64,000 bases of DNA from UKL13-2 sp038321965 (lineage in GTDB: Bacteria; Pseudomonadota; Gammaproteobacteria; Burkholderiales; Usitatibacteraceae): contig JBBQFL010000009.1 of NCBI GenBank assembly GCA_038321965.1, positions 44,930 to 108,929 on the forward strand. The letters are read 5' to 3'. The notes beneath the pieces were generated by a model. It had not been told where the DNA came from. It saw nothing but the letters and a program-made list of their open reading frames with translations, and did no database searches. This document shows positions 37,059 to 45,778 of the stretch, piece by piece. Within the stretch, counting starts at the first letter, position 1. Each line of letters opens with the position of its first letter. Position numbers and translations under genes: made by a program.

Positions 37059-37880
37059 ATGTCCTATCGCCCCACGCTCTCCAACGAAGCACGCCCTTCC
37101 ACCTTCACCGTCGACGCAATAGACGAACACGGCATCGTTCAACCAACACCGATTGCCGGTGAGCATCCGTTGACGATCTATGTCGACAAGCGCGAAATCC
37201 TGACCATCATGACCTTGGGCGCCGCCCCCGAAGCGCTGGTGATCGGCTATTTACGCAATCAGCGGCTGCTCGAATCGATCTATGACATCGTGTCGGTGCA
37301 GGTAGATTGGGCGGTCAATGCCTGTGCCGTCACCACACGCAATGGTTTGAAGAACCTCGATGAGAAGATGGCCAAGCGCACCAAGACTACCGGCTGCGGC
37401 GAAGGCACGGTATTCGGTGATCTGATGGCGGACCTTGAAAACGTGAAGCTGCCGCCCGAAGCGCGTCTAAACGAGGAAACGCTTTACGCCCTCTTGAATA
37501 ATGTCCGACTGTACGAATCGATCTACAAACAGGCCGGTGCCGTGCACGGCTGCGCGCTGGCACACGGCGCTGAAATCCTCACCTTCGTGGAAGACGTAGG
37601 CCGTCACAATGCAGTCGATGCCATCGCTGGCTGGATGTGGCTTGAAGGTGTAACTGGCGACGACAAGATTTTTTATACGACGGGTCGGCTCACCAGCGAA
37701 ATGGTCATCAAGGCGGCGCAGATGGGAATCCCGTTTCTCGTTTCGCGTTCGGGGCTCACGCAGATGGGCTACGAGATCGCGCAGAAGACTGGCATCACCA
37801 TGATTGGCCGGGCGGTTAATAAACATTATTTGTTGTTTACTGGGGCAGAGCGGCTGGTAAAGGTGCCAGCATTGTCATGA
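37059..37880 (+). CDS. fdhD: Formate dehydrogenase accessory sulfurtransferase FdhD
   Basis: A 273-aa protein that transfers sulfur to the molybdenum cofactor before its insertion into formate dehydrogenase. The catalytic loop reads KTTGCGEGTVFGD. It keeps one Cys where E. coli has a CxxC pair. Family motifs VEDVGRHNAVDAIAG and the YTTGRLTSEMVIKAAQMG segment are present. Its location on the other side of moaA from fdhA supports its role. Confidence 0.95.
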   Translation: MSYRPTLSNEARPSTFTVDAIDEHGIVQPTPIAGEHPLTIYVDKREILTIMTLGAAPEALVIGYLRNQRLLESIYDIVSVQVDWAVNACAVTTRNGLKNLDEKMAKRTKTTGCGEGTVFGDLMADLENVKLPPEARLNEETLYALLNNVRLYESIYKQAGAVHGCALAHGAEILTFVEDVGRHNAVDAIAGWMWLEGVTGDDKIFYTTGRLTSEMVIKAAQMGIPFLVSRSGLTQMGYEIAQKTGITMIGRAVNKHYLLFTGAERLVKVPALS

Positions 37881-38362
37881 TGGGGCTGCAGAGTTTTGCA
37901 CGTGGCATGCGATCGCTGCCGACTGATGCCGAAGCGGTGCTGTGGCGGCAGCTGCGTGCGCATCGATTTGTCGGGCATAAGTTCAAACGGCAGCAACCAA
38001 TTGGAAACTATATTCTGGATTTTGTTTGTTTTGAGGCGAAGCTGGTGATTGAGGTAGATGGCGGCCAGCATATGGAGTCGGCTTCGGACAAGTGTAGGGA
38101 TGAATGGGTGGTGTCGCAGGGGTTTGCGGTGTTGCGGTTTTGGAATAACGAGGTTTTTCAGAATCTTGAGGGGGTGTTGATGCGCATTCTTGAAGCACTG
38201 CCACCCTCTCCCCCACCTCTCTACCATCCAGGGAGAGGGGCTAAACGAGGTTCGCGAAGAGTTTTTCGTAACGCTGAGACGTTTGTCATTGCGTGTACTG
38301 CGCCAGAAAAATCACCTTCCCTCTCCCCTCGTGGGAGAGGGACCGAGGGAGAGGGGGAATGA
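37877..38362 (+). CDS. DUF559 endonuclease-like protein with a repeat-derived tail
   Basis: A 161-aa protein. Residues 1-105 match the DUF559 (Vsr-like PD-(D/E)xK) family: ARGMRSLPTDAEAVLWRQLR, QQPIGNYILDFVCFEAKLVI and EVDGGQHMES, with the usual acidic and Lys residues. The remaining 50 or so residues are translated from two CTCTCCC/GGGAGAG palindromes and look added rather than conserved. It overlaps fdhD by 4 bases (ATGA) and mobA by 4. The function is unknown. Confidence 0.82.
   Translation: MMGLQSFARGMRSLPTDAEAVLWRQLRAHRFVGHKFKRQQPIGNYILDFVCFEAKLVIEVDGGQHMESASDKCRDEWVVSQGFAVLRFWNNEVFQNLEGVLMRILEALPPSPPPLYHPGRGAKRGSRRVFRNAETFVIACTAPEKSPSLSPRGRGTEGEGE
38201..38240. repeat. CTCTCCC/GGGAGAG palindrome, copy a
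   Basis: CCCTCTCCC and a further CCTCTCT are followed after a short loop by GGGAGAGGGG. It lies inside the reading frame of the DUF559 gene and is translated as a Pro/Gly/Arg-rich stretch. Confidence 0.6.
38315..38357. repeat. CTCTCCC/GGGAGAG palindrome, copy b
   Basis: CCCTCTCCC, loop CTCGT, GGGAGAGGG, then a second GGGAGAGGG. It encodes the last residues of the DUF559 protein (PRGRGTEGEGE), and its purine-rich end forms the apparent ribosome site of mobA. Confidence 0.75.
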
Positions 38363-38952
38363 CCCCCAAAATCACCGGCCTCATCCTCGCAGGCGGACGC
38401 GGCTCACGCATGGGCAGCGTGGACAAGGGCTTACAGCTGTTTCACGGCAAACCCATGGTCACCCATGTGCTCACACGCTTCCAACCGCAAGTCGATGAGC
38501 TTCTCATCAATGCCAACCGCAGCATCGATGAGTATTCAGCATTCGGCCATCGCGTCATCCCCGACGCCATCGACGGCTTCGCCGGTCCACTTGCGGGATT
38601 GCACGTCGGCATGACTCACGCGTCTCACGCGCTAGTGGCGACCGCTCCTTGCGATTCACCTTTTCTGCCCCTTGACCTCATTTCGCGGCTGTCCACAGCG
38701 ATGCACGCCGCCAATGCCGATCTCGCCGTAGCAAAAACCTTCGACCAACCGCATCCGGTTTTTTGCCTCGTCAACACCAGCCTCGCGTCACACCTACAGT
38801 CGTTTCTCGAGAGTGGCCAACGCAAAATCGACAAATGGTATGCAACATTGAATATCGTGGAGGTCGCATTCGACGATGAGGAAGCCGCGTTTTCGAACAT
38901 CAACACCGCTGACGAACTGAAGTCGTTCGAACAATCGCCGCCGCAAACATAG
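38359..38952 (+). CDS. mobA: Molybdenum cofactor guanylyltransferase MobA
   Basis: A 197-aa enzyme that attaches GMP to molybdopterin to give the MGD form used by formate dehydrogenase. The nucleotide-binding start is ITGLILAGGRGSRMGSVDKG. ATAPCDSPFLPLDL and the C-terminal FSNINTADEL are also typical. The ATG at 38359 fits the fold and overlaps the DUF559 stop (ATGA). Confidence 0.94.
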   Translation: MTPKITGLILAGGRGSRMGSVDKGLQLFHGKPMVTHVLTRFQPQVDELLINANRSIDEYSAFGHRVIPDAIDGFAGPLAGLHVGMTHASHALVATAPCDSPFLPLDLISRLSTAMHAANADLAVAKTFDQPHPVFCLVNTSLASHLQSFLESGQRKIDKWYATLNIVEVAFDDEEAAFSNINTADELKSFEQSPPQT

Positions 38953-38965
38953 AGTCCGACGCGCC

Positions 38966-39538
38966 ATGCCCAAGAAGCGCAATGTGCGCAGACTTCATTT
39001 TCGGCCGCCGCTTCCCCGACGAGCGATTGTCTGGTTTCCCCCGCTGCCCACAGGCAGCAAGATCGAAGCTTTTCGCGCACTGCACGACCCGCTCGCCAGA
39101 CATATTCCGGCGCACGTCACGCTGGTGTTCCCGTTCCCGACCAATCTCACCTCCACCCAATGGGCTTCACACATCAAGCGCATCGTTGGCAACTGGCCAC
39201 AGGTGTCGGTGAGCTTTCGCGATATCGAATCGATCCAGGATGAATTCACGATTCTCATGTTGCGCGACCGCAGCGAATCGGTCATCGCCCTGCACGACAA
39301 ACTCTATTCCAGCGTACTGAAGCCCTTCTTTCGCGCCGAAATGGAATATCGACCGCACATCACGCTCGGACGCTTGACCGGGAATCCGAGCGGCGCGGCC
39401 TACCAGACGATGCACGGCGCTGCGGACGCCGCGCTGCGCGGCGAGTGGCGCGTCATCATGCGGGAGCTTGCCATTGTCACCTATCAGCAAGACGGTACAA
39501 TCAGTATCGATAAAGTTGTTCCGCTTAATTTCGCTTGA
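38966..39538 (+). CDS. 2'-5' RNA ligase / phosphoesterase family protein
   Basis: A 190-aa 2H phosphoesterase-like protein with both catalytic HxT motifs (HVTLVFPFPT and HITLGRLTGN). Such proteins cleave or join 2',5'- or cyclic phosphates. The natural substrate is unknown. The N-terminus is Arg-rich (PKKRNVRRLHFRPPLPRR), so the exact start could be a little further in. It sits between mobA and moeA without an obvious link to cofactor synthesis. Confidence 0.83.
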   Translation: MPKKRNVRRLHFRPPLPRRAIVWFPPLPTGSKIEAFRALHDPLARHIPAHVTLVFPFPTNLTSTQWASHIKRIVGNWPQVSVSFRDIESIQDEFTILMLRDRSESVIALHDKLYSSVLKPFFRAEMEYRPHITLGRLTGNPSGAAYQTMHGAADAALRGEWRVIMRELAIVTYQQDGTISIDKVVPLNFA

Positions 39539-39546
39539 TTCCTCCT

Positions 39547-40815
39547 ATGAACAAAACACTCACCATCACCGAAGCCTCCTGCGCCGACGACTACGATCCA
39601 AATTCCATGCCGGTCGCGAAAGCGCGAGCATTTATCAACACCTTTCTTTCGCCGGTAAAGGGTTTTGCACGCTTGCCCATCCGCACAGCGCTCGGCCGAG
39701 TGCTTTGTGAAGACATCGTTTCTCCGGTCAACGTGCCCGCCCATATCAACTCGGCGATGGATGGCTGGGCGATTCGCGTCGAAGACCTGGCCGACAATCC
39801 AGCGAAGACGCTCACTGAGGTCGGCACCAGTTTTGCGGGTCAGCCCTACGCTGGCTCAGTCAGTCCGGGCGAGTGCGTACGCATCTTTACCGGTGGCGTG
39901 GTGCCGGAGGGCTGCAACGCAGTGGTGATGCAGGAGAAAGCGAACGCTGACGGCAAGGCGATTACCTTCAGCCCCGGCGTCAAGCGCGCCCAGAATGTGC
40001 GCTATGCGGGCGAGGATTTGAAACAGGGCGCAGTGGCATTGGCCAAGGGTCGCGTCATTCGCCCCGCAGAGCTGGGACTGCTCGCATCGCTGGGCATCGG
40101 TGACGTCAGTGTCTATCGGCCATTGCGCGTGGTGTTTTTCTCGACTGGTGATGAGCTGGTTTCCATCGGCTCCCCGCTCGCTGAGGGTCAAATTTACGAC
40201 AGCAATCGCTACACGCTGCACGGCATGCTCACGCGCATGGGCTGCGAAGTGATCGACATGGGCGTGGTTCGGGACGATCCGGCATTGCTGGAAAAAGCGT
40301 TTCAGGATGCCGGTGAAATCGGCGATGTGGTGATTACCTCCGGGGGCGTTTCGGTGGGCGAAGCCGATTACGTGAAACAGCTCCTCACCAAGTTGGGAGA
40401 AGTTGTGTTCTGGAAAATTGCCATGAAACCCGGGCGGCCACTGGCTTACGGGAAAATCGGCAACGCACATTTCTTCGGACTGCCGGGCAATCCCGTGAGT
40501 GTCATGGTGACCTTCTACCAGTTCGTACGCGAAGCGTTACTCATCATGCAGGGGGTGAATCCGATACCGGTGCAGCCGTTGCTGAAAGCCGTGTGTACCT
40601 CTGCGATCAAAAAAGCACCAGGGCGCACCGAATTCCAGCGCGGTGTTCTGTATCTGGAAGACGGCATTTACAAAGTGCGCACCACGGGTGAGCAAGGGTC
40701 CGGCATCCTCAAATCGATGTCGGATGCAAACTGCTTCATCATGCTGCACGATCACGTTGGCAACGTCGACGCCGGCGCGACGGTGGAGGTACAAATCCTC
40801 GAAGGCGTCTTCTGA
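39547..40815 (+). CDS. moeA: Molybdopterin molybdenumtransferase MoeA
   Basis: A 422-aa enzyme that inserts molybdate into adenylated molybdopterin. Markers are NVPAHINSAMDGWAIR, FTGGVVPEGCNAVVMQE, the SNRYTLHGML segment, TSGGVSVGEADYVKQLL and FGLPGNPVSVMVTFYQF. The ATG at 39547 is preferred to a TTG 12 bases upstream. It lies 8 bases after the RNA ligase-like gene. Confidence 0.95.
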   Translation: MNKTLTITEASCADDYDPNSMPVAKARAFINTFLSPVKGFARLPIRTALGRVLCEDIVSPVNVPAHINSAMDGWAIRVEDLADNPAKTLTEVGTSFAGQPYAGSVSPGECVRIFTGGVVPEGCNAVVMQEKANADGKAITFSPGVKRAQNVRYAGEDLKQGAVALAKGRVIRPAELGLLASLGIGDVSVYRPLRVVFFSTGDELVSIGSPLAEGQIYDSNRYTLHGMLTRMGCEVIDMGVVRDDPALLEKAFQDAGEIGDVVITSGGVSVGEADYVKQLLTKLGEVVFWKIAMKPGRPLAYGKIGNAHFFGLPGNPVSVMVTFYQFVREALLIMQGVNPIPVQPLLKAVCTSAIKKAPGRTEFQRGVLYLEDGIYKVRTTGEQGSGILKSMSDANCFIMLHDHVGNVDAGATVEVQILEGVF

Positions 40816-40818
40816 GGC

Positions 40819-41550
40819 ATGGAAGCCAAGCGCCGAAAATTCATTGAAATTTGTGTGGTGGGTGCTGCGCCCTGCGTGGCGATGGCAGCCGACAAAAATG
40901 CATCCAATACCGCCGCAAAGCCGGCACCTCCGGTCTATAAGCAATACAGCCGCGTCAAGCTGGTTGATGCGGATGGAAAAGCGGTAAAGGCAAAGTCGCT
41001 GAAGGCGCATCACAACTACGTCTTCAATTACCCGTATGCGTCAACGCCGTGCTTTCTGCTGAATCTCGACAAAAAACTCACAGACACCGTGAACTTGAAA
41101 TCCGATACGGCCGGCGCATATGACTGGCCAGGTGGGGTCGGCGCCGCAAAATCCATCGTCGCATATTCAGCGATTTGTGCTCACAAGCTTGCCTATCCCA
41201 CGCAGCAGGTCAGCTTCATCAGTTATCGCCCTAATCCATCCAAAGCCAGTACGCGGGGACAGGTGATTTCGTGTTGCGCGGACAAGAGTATCTACGACCC
41301 CTTCCTTGGCGCGAAGGTCATCAGCGGACCTGCGTCGCAGCCACTTGCGGCCATCCTGCTGGAGTACGATACGAAAACGGATGAGCTATATGCAGATGGA
41401 ATATTCGGCGGTGAAAAATTCACAGAATTTTTCCAGAAATACGACTTCAAACTGTCGCTTGAGATGGGCGGCCGCGCGAAGGAAATCGTGACCGGCACCG
41501 CAAAGCTCAGCGATCTGGCCGCGTATTCGACCCAGACGGCACAATGTTGA
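40819..41550 (+). CDS. Degenerate Rieske-like protein with Tat-type signal
   Basis: A 243-aa protein. The N-terminus KRRKFIEICVVGAAPCVAMA looks like a Tat signal. The middle resembles a Rieske [2Fe-2S] fold: CAH at 120-122 fits the first C-x-H ligand pair, and ISCCADKSIYDP at 150-161 occupies the place of the second C-x-x-H pair, followed by GAKVISGPASQPL. No His is present in the second motif (Asp155 or Lys156 instead) and the disulfide cysteines are absent. A normal cluster is therefore doubtful. It lies between moeA and aat with no spacer to aat. Confidence 0.68.
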   Translation: MEAKRRKFIEICVVGAAPCVAMAADKNASNTAAKPAPPVYKQYSRVKLVDADGKAVKAKSLKAHHNYVFNYPYASTPCFLLNLDKKLTDTVNLKSDTAGAYDWPGGVGAAKSIVAYSAICAHKLAYPTQQVSFISYRPNPSKASTRGQVISCCADKSIYDPFLGAKVISGPASQPLAAILLEYDTKTDELYADGIFGGEKFTEFFQKYDFKLSLEMGGRAKEIVTGTAKLSDLAAYSTQTAQC

Positions 41551-42234
41551 ATGGTCCCTTGGATAGAAACACCACGCGATTTTCCACCCGTCAATACTGC
41601 GCTTGCTGAACCGAATGGCCTGTTGTGTGCGGGGGCTGATCTGGAGGCAGCAACCATCGTCGCTGCTTATTCGCGCGGAATTTTCCCCTGGTTCTCCGAC
41701 GGCCAGCCGATACTCTGGTGGAGCCCGGATCCACGCATGGTCTTGTTTCCTGCTGAATTCAATATCTCAAAGTCACTTGCGAAGACAGTCAATCGCGGTA
41801 AATTCGAGATCCGCTTTGATACTGCATTCACCGACGTGATTGCGGCATGCGCGGAGCCGCGCCGCGAAGATGGCAGTACATGGATTGTTCCTGAAATGCG
41901 TGCCGCCTATGCTCAATTGCACACACTTGGTGTGGCGCATTCGATAGAAAGCTGGCGCGATGGGGAACTGGTGGGCGGGCTGTACGGTCTGGCGTTGGGG
42001 CGCATGTTTTTCGGCGAGTCCATGTTCGCGCGTCAAACCGATGCGTCCAAAGTGGCCTTGGTCGCGCTGGTCGAAAAGCTCAAACACGATGGCTTCGAAC
42101 TTGTAGATTGCCAGCAGGAAACCCGTCATCTGGCCAGCTTTGGCGCACGCCCCATCTCGCGCCAGGACTTTGTTCAACGGCTGAAAGAATTGATAGACTT
42201 GAAGCAGTCCGGTTCTGCGTGGCGTCTAATTTGA
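41551..42234 (+). CDS. aat: Leucyl/phenylalanyl-tRNA-protein transferase
   Basis: A 227-aa N-degron enzyme that adds Leu or Phe to proteins with N-terminal Lys or Arg. Signatures are EPNGLLCAGADL, AYSRGIFPWFSDGQPILWW and SPDPRMVLFP, with the C-terminal DCQQETRHLASFGARPISR. The ATG directly follows the stop of the Rieske-like gene. It is paired with bpt, as is common in proteobacteria. Confidence 0.96.
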   Translation: MVPWIETPRDFPPVNTALAEPNGLLCAGADLEAATIVAAYSRGIFPWFSDGQPILWWSPDPRMVLFPAEFNISKSLAKTVNRGKFEIRFDTAFTDVIAACAEPRREDGSTWIVPEMRAAYAQLHTLGVAHSIESWRDGELVGGLYGLALGRMFFGESMFARQTDASKVALVALVEKLKHDGFELVDCQQETRHLASFGARPISRQDFVQRLKELIDLKQSGSAWRLI

Positions 42235-42244
42235 TCGGCGTGAA

Positions 42245-42970
42245 ATGTCAAAACTAAACGATCTGCCGTTTGCCAATCTACAGTTCTACGCAACTGCGCC
42301 CTACCCGTGCAGCTATCTGCCTGGTCGGCTGGCGCGATCGCAAGTCGCTACACCAAGCTATTTGATCGATTCAACGGCTTACAGTCATCTGGTTGCTGCC
42401 GGCTTTCGAAGAAGTGGCGCCTTCACCTATCGCCCCTACTGTGATCACTGCCATGCCTGCACCCCGGTACGTGTCCTGACCGAGGCATTCGAGGCGAACC
42501 GGTCACAACGCCGCTGCCTGAAAGCGAATGCGGGGCTCACCACACGTGTCATGGACCTCAAGTATTCGCACGAGCATTACGCGCTCTATCGCCGCTATCA
42601 GTCGCAGCGTCATGCGGGCGGGGGAATGGATCATGACAGCCGCGAACAGTACTCACATTTTTTGTTGCAGAGCAATGTGCATACGCGACTGGTGGAGTTT
42701 CGCGATCATGGCCACTTGCGCATGGTGGCGATCATGGATGAACTCGACGACGGCATTTCTTCGGTCTACACGTTCTTTGAGCCTGACCAACCGCGCTTGA
42801 GCCTAGGCACTTACAGCATCCTGTGGCAAATCAACGAGGCCCGCCGACGCAGGATTCCATACGTATACCTCGGATACTGGATTGAAGACAGTCGCAAGAT
42901 GAGCTACAAGACGGCTTTTCAGCCGATCGAAGGCTTGGTGCGTGGGAACTGGGCGAGACTCGACATCTAA
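42245..42970 (+). CDS. bpt: Aspartate/glutamate leucyltransferase (Ate/Bpt)
   Basis: A 241-aa transferase that adds Leu to N-terminal Asp or Glu for ClpS/ClpAP degradation. It shows YPCSYLPGRLARSQVATP, TYRPYCDHCHACTPVRV with the conserved Cys cluster, and the C-terminal YLGYWIEDSRKMSYK. It lies 10 bases after aat. Confidence 0.95.
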   Translation: MSKLNDLPFANLQFYATAPYPCSYLPGRLARSQVATPSYLIDSTAYSHLVAAGFRRSGAFTYRPYCDHCHACTPVRVLTEAFEANRSQRRCLKANAGLTTRVMDLKYSHEHYALYRRYQSQRHAGGGMDHDSREQYSHFLLQSNVHTRLVEFRDHGHLRMVAIMDELDDGISSVYTFFEPDQPRLSLGTYSILWQINEARRRRIPYVYLGYWIEDSRKMSYKTAFQPIEGLVRGNWARLDI

Positions 42971-43059
42971 GCCTGCGCATCAGCGCGGCCGACCCGTGGA
43001 AGCTGCATTCGCCTGCGATAAAATGCACTGACAAAACTGTAACGTCATGTCAGGACATC

Positions 43060-44091
43060 GTGCTCTACTCCATCGCCCGTACCGCATTGTTCGCCCTCGA
43101 CCCGGAAGTGGCACATCATCTCGCGCTGGATTCCCTGCAACGGCTCAACAAGCTGCACTTGTCAGGCTTGGTCAGTTCGTGTCGCACCGCGCCCTGCGAA
43201 GTGATGGGCCTCAAGTTTGACAATCCGGTTGGCCTCGCTGCCGGGCTCGACAAGAACGGTCAATACATTGACGCGCTGGCAGCGCTGGGATTCGGCTTTA
43301 TCGAGGTCGGCACCGTCACCCCCCGCGCGCAACCGGGCAACCCCAAGCCGCGCATGTTCCGGCTGAAAGAAGACGAAGCACTGATCAATCGCCTGGGTTT
43401 CAACAATCAGGGCTTGGACGCATTCATTGCCAACGTCAAACGCGCAAAGTATCAGGGTGTGCTCGGCCTTAACATCGGCAAGAACGCTGATACGCCGATG
43501 GAGCGCGCGGTTGATGATTATGTGATTTGCCTGAAAGGCGTCTACCCGTTTGCGAGCTATGTGACCGTCAATATCTCGTCGCCGAATACGAAAGGGCTGC
43601 GCGATTTGCAGGCGACCGAGCAATTGCAGAAATTACTCGCCACACTCAAGGCCGAACAGAAGTCACTAGCAAAGAAACACAAAAAACACGTGCCATTGGT
43701 CCTCAAGATTGCGCCAGATCTCGATCTGAAATCGATTCGCGAGATCGCCACGCTGACGCTGGAGAACGGATTTGAGGGCATGATCGCCACCAACACAACG
43801 ATTTCCCGCGATGCCGTGCGCGACCATCCACTGGCAAAGGAAGCCGGTGGTCTTTCCGGCCGGCCGCTGTTTTCTCCGTCCACGGAAGTACTTCGCGAAC
43901 TAGCCAAGGCGGTGAAGGGAAACATACCCATCATCGGCGTTGGCGGCATCATGTCGGGCCAAGACGCCAGGGCCAAAATGAACGCGGGCGCTTCGCTGGT
44001 GCAAATTTATACCGGCTTCATCTATCACGGGCCGGATCTGATTCGCGACGCCGTGAGCGAAATTTCCCGAAGCAGCAAGAAAAAGCATTGA
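43060..44091 (+). CDS. pyrD: Quinone-dependent dihydroorotate dehydrogenase
   Basis: A 343-aa class 2 flavoenzyme of pyrimidine synthesis, associated with the inner membrane through its N-terminal helices (YSIARTALFALDPEVAHHLA). FMN-binding and active-site motifs are NPVGLAAGLDKNG, FIEVGTVTPRAQPGNPKPR, NISSPNTKGLR and IIGVGGIMSGQDA. The start is GTG at 43060. No ribosome site is strong. Confidence 0.96.
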   Translation: MLYSIARTALFALDPEVAHHLALDSLQRLNKLHLSGLVSSCRTAPCEVMGLKFDNPVGLAAGLDKNGQYIDALAALGFGFIEVGTVTPRAQPGNPKPRMFRLKEDEALINRLGFNNQGLDAFIANVKRAKYQGVLGLNIGKNADTPMERAVDDYVICLKGVYPFASYVTVNISSPNTKGLRDLQATEQLQKLLATLKAEQKSLAKKHKKHVPLVLKIAPDLDLKSIREIATLTLENGFEGMIATNTTISRDAVRDHPLAKEAGGLSGRPLFSPSTEVLRELAKAVKGNIPIIGVGGIMSGQDARAKMNAGASLVQIYTGFIYHGPDLIRDAVSEISRSSKKKH

Positions 44092-44102
44092 ACAAAACTT
44101 AC

Positions 44103-45215
44103 ATGATCATCGGACTGCCCAAGGAAACAAAGGATGGCGAGCGCCGTGTGGTGCTCACGCCTGATGCCGTCGCCGTATTAGTGGAAGCGGGAAATACAGT
44201 GCGCGTTGAGACCGGTGCAGGGGCGGGCTCAGGTTTCAGCGACGCAGACTACGCGGCATCTGGTGCTGTCGTCGTTGACTGTGCCGCCCAGGCATACGAT
44301 GCCGAACTCGTCGTCAAGGTCAAGGAAATCCAGACCAACGAGTGGCAATTGCTCAACCCCGGCAGCATGCTGTTCTCCTTCCTGCATCTGCGGGGCGACG
44401 TATTCATGGCGCATGAGTTACTCGCAAGACGCATCACCGGCATCGCCTTTGAAACGGTGCAAGACGTATCCAAACGGCTGGTGATTCTCGCACCGATGTC
44501 AAAGATTGCCGGCGAATTGGCGATACCCATCGCCGCTAATTTGCTGATGACCGGAAACGGCGGCCGGGGGATTGCCATTGGCGATGCGCGTGTTGTTATT
44601 CTCGGTGCAGGCAGTTCCGGCGTGGCAGCGGCTCGTACTGCGCTGGCATTGGGTGCCGACGTGACCGTTGTTTCGCGTATGGGACCGCGGCTGGCTGCGC
44701 TGGCCCACAAGCTCGGCTCCAGTGCGCGAACCATGGCCGTGCAGCCAGACACACTATTGACCGCAGTCCGTGATGCAGATGTAGTGATTGGTGCTGTAAA
44801 CGTGCCCGGCGAAGCGTGCACAAAGCTGCTCACGCAGGACCACTTAAAGGCAATGTCGGCACAAAAGGGGGCCGGCGCAGTGCTGGTCGAGATATGCATA
44901 GACGCGGGTGGTATTTCCGCGACCTCCAGACCAACCTATCACTCTGCACCGACCTTCGTTCAGGAAGGCGTCATTCATTACTGCGTTGCCAACATGCCCG
45001 CCGCTGTACCGCGGTCAGCAAGTATCGCCCTCTCCAGCGTGGTGCTGCCATACGTCTCGGCAATCGCGAGCAAGGGATTGATGCGTGCCTTGCGTGACGA
45101 TGATGGCCTTGCAGCCGGATTGCAAATCCATGGCGGCCAAGTTACCCACGAAGCCATCGCGCGCGAACTCAAACGGCCGCATCGCGACCTCGACGCCATG
45201 CTGTTCTCATGCTGA
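44103..45215 (+). CDS. ald: Alanine dehydrogenase
   Basis: A 370-aa NAD-dependent enzyme interconverting alanine and pyruvate plus ammonia. The N-terminal MIIGLPKETKDGERRVVLTP and SMLFSFLHLRGD precede the nucleotide-binding VVILGAGSSGVAAARTALAL. The ATG at 44103 is preferred over a TTG overlapping pyrD. RGIAIGDARVVILGAG is close to, but not identical with, the commonest Ald sequences. A related transhydrogenase-like dehydrogenase is the alternative. Confidence 0.88.
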   Translation: MIIGLPKETKDGERRVVLTPDAVAVLVEAGNTVRVETGAGAGSGFSDADYAASGAVVVDCAAQAYDAELVVKVKEIQTNEWQLLNPGSMLFSFLHLRGDVFMAHELLARRITGIAFETVQDVSKRLVILAPMSKIAGELAIPIAANLLMTGNGGRGIAIGDARVVILGAGSSGVAAARTALALGADVTVVSRMGPRLAALAHKLGSSARTMAVQPDTLLTAVRDADVVIGAVNVPGEACTKLLTQDHLKAMSAQKGAGAVLVEICIDAGGISATSRPTYHSAPTFVQEGVIHYCVANMPAAVPRSASIALSSVVLPYVSAIASKGLMRALRDDDGLAAGLQIHGGQVTHEAIARELKRPHRDLDAMLFSC

Positions 45216-45778
45216 CAGCGCCTATGCCTATATCGCCGTTGGCAAAGCAGATTGATGCACTGCTACCACAGACCCAGTGCACGAAATGCGGTTACGAAGG
45301 ATGTATGCCATACGCCGTAGCCATTGCAACGGGTTCAGCGGAAATCAATCGATGCCCGCCTGGCGGCGATGCCGGCATCGCTGCGATGGCAGCTTTATTG
45401 GCGCGAGCCTTGTTACCATTGGACCCCGATTGCGGTACGCACGTCTCGCACCGTGTTGCATTGATCGACGAGGATGCCTGCATCGGTTGCGCGAAATGTC
45501 TACCGCCATGTCCCACCGACGCCATCGTTGGCGCCAGCAAGTTCATGCATACCGTGGTGGCGGCTCTCTGCACCGGCTGTGAGCTGTGCATTGCGCCTTG
45601 TCCGGTCGACTGCATAAGCATGATTGAAGATCCAAATCACCCGGCGATGATGCCGGCAGCAGATGCACGATCCCGCTTCGGTTTGCATCAATCCAGACGG
45701 GCGAAAGACGATTACGACCGCAGTGCCGCGCTGGCAGAACGCGAGCGCCTTGCCCTGGAGCGGGAAGAAAACCGCTGA
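45209..45778 (+). CDS. RnfB-like ferredoxin (orphan)
   Basis: A 189-aa protein with the RnfB cluster region: CTKCGYEGCMPYAVAIATG plus the more distal INRCPPGG cysteine, followed by two [4Fe-4S] motifs CIGCAKCLPPCPTDAI and CTGCELCIAPCPVDCI. The N-terminal membrane helix of full RnfB is missing and no other rnf genes are present. It starts inside ald and overlaps nth by one base, an rnfB-nth order common in proteobacteria. Confidence 0.88.
   Translation: MLTAPMPISPLAKQIDALLPQTQCTKCGYEGCMPYAVAIATGSAEINRCPPGGDAGIAAMAALLARALLPLDPDCGTHVSHRVALIDEDACIGCAKCLPPCPTDAIVGASKFMHTVVAALCTGCELCIAPCPVDCISMIEDPNHPAMMPAADARSRFGLHQSRRAKDDYDRSAALAERERLALEREENR

Noticed and set aside
38201..38357. Repeated GGGAGAGG units as a CRISPR array
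   Set aside because: Only two palindromes with no regular spacers and no cas genes; they belong to a dispersed element inside reading frames.
43040..43059. ATG at 43047 as pyrD start
   Set aside because: It is out of frame with PyrD; the GTG at 43060 gives the full N-terminal helices.
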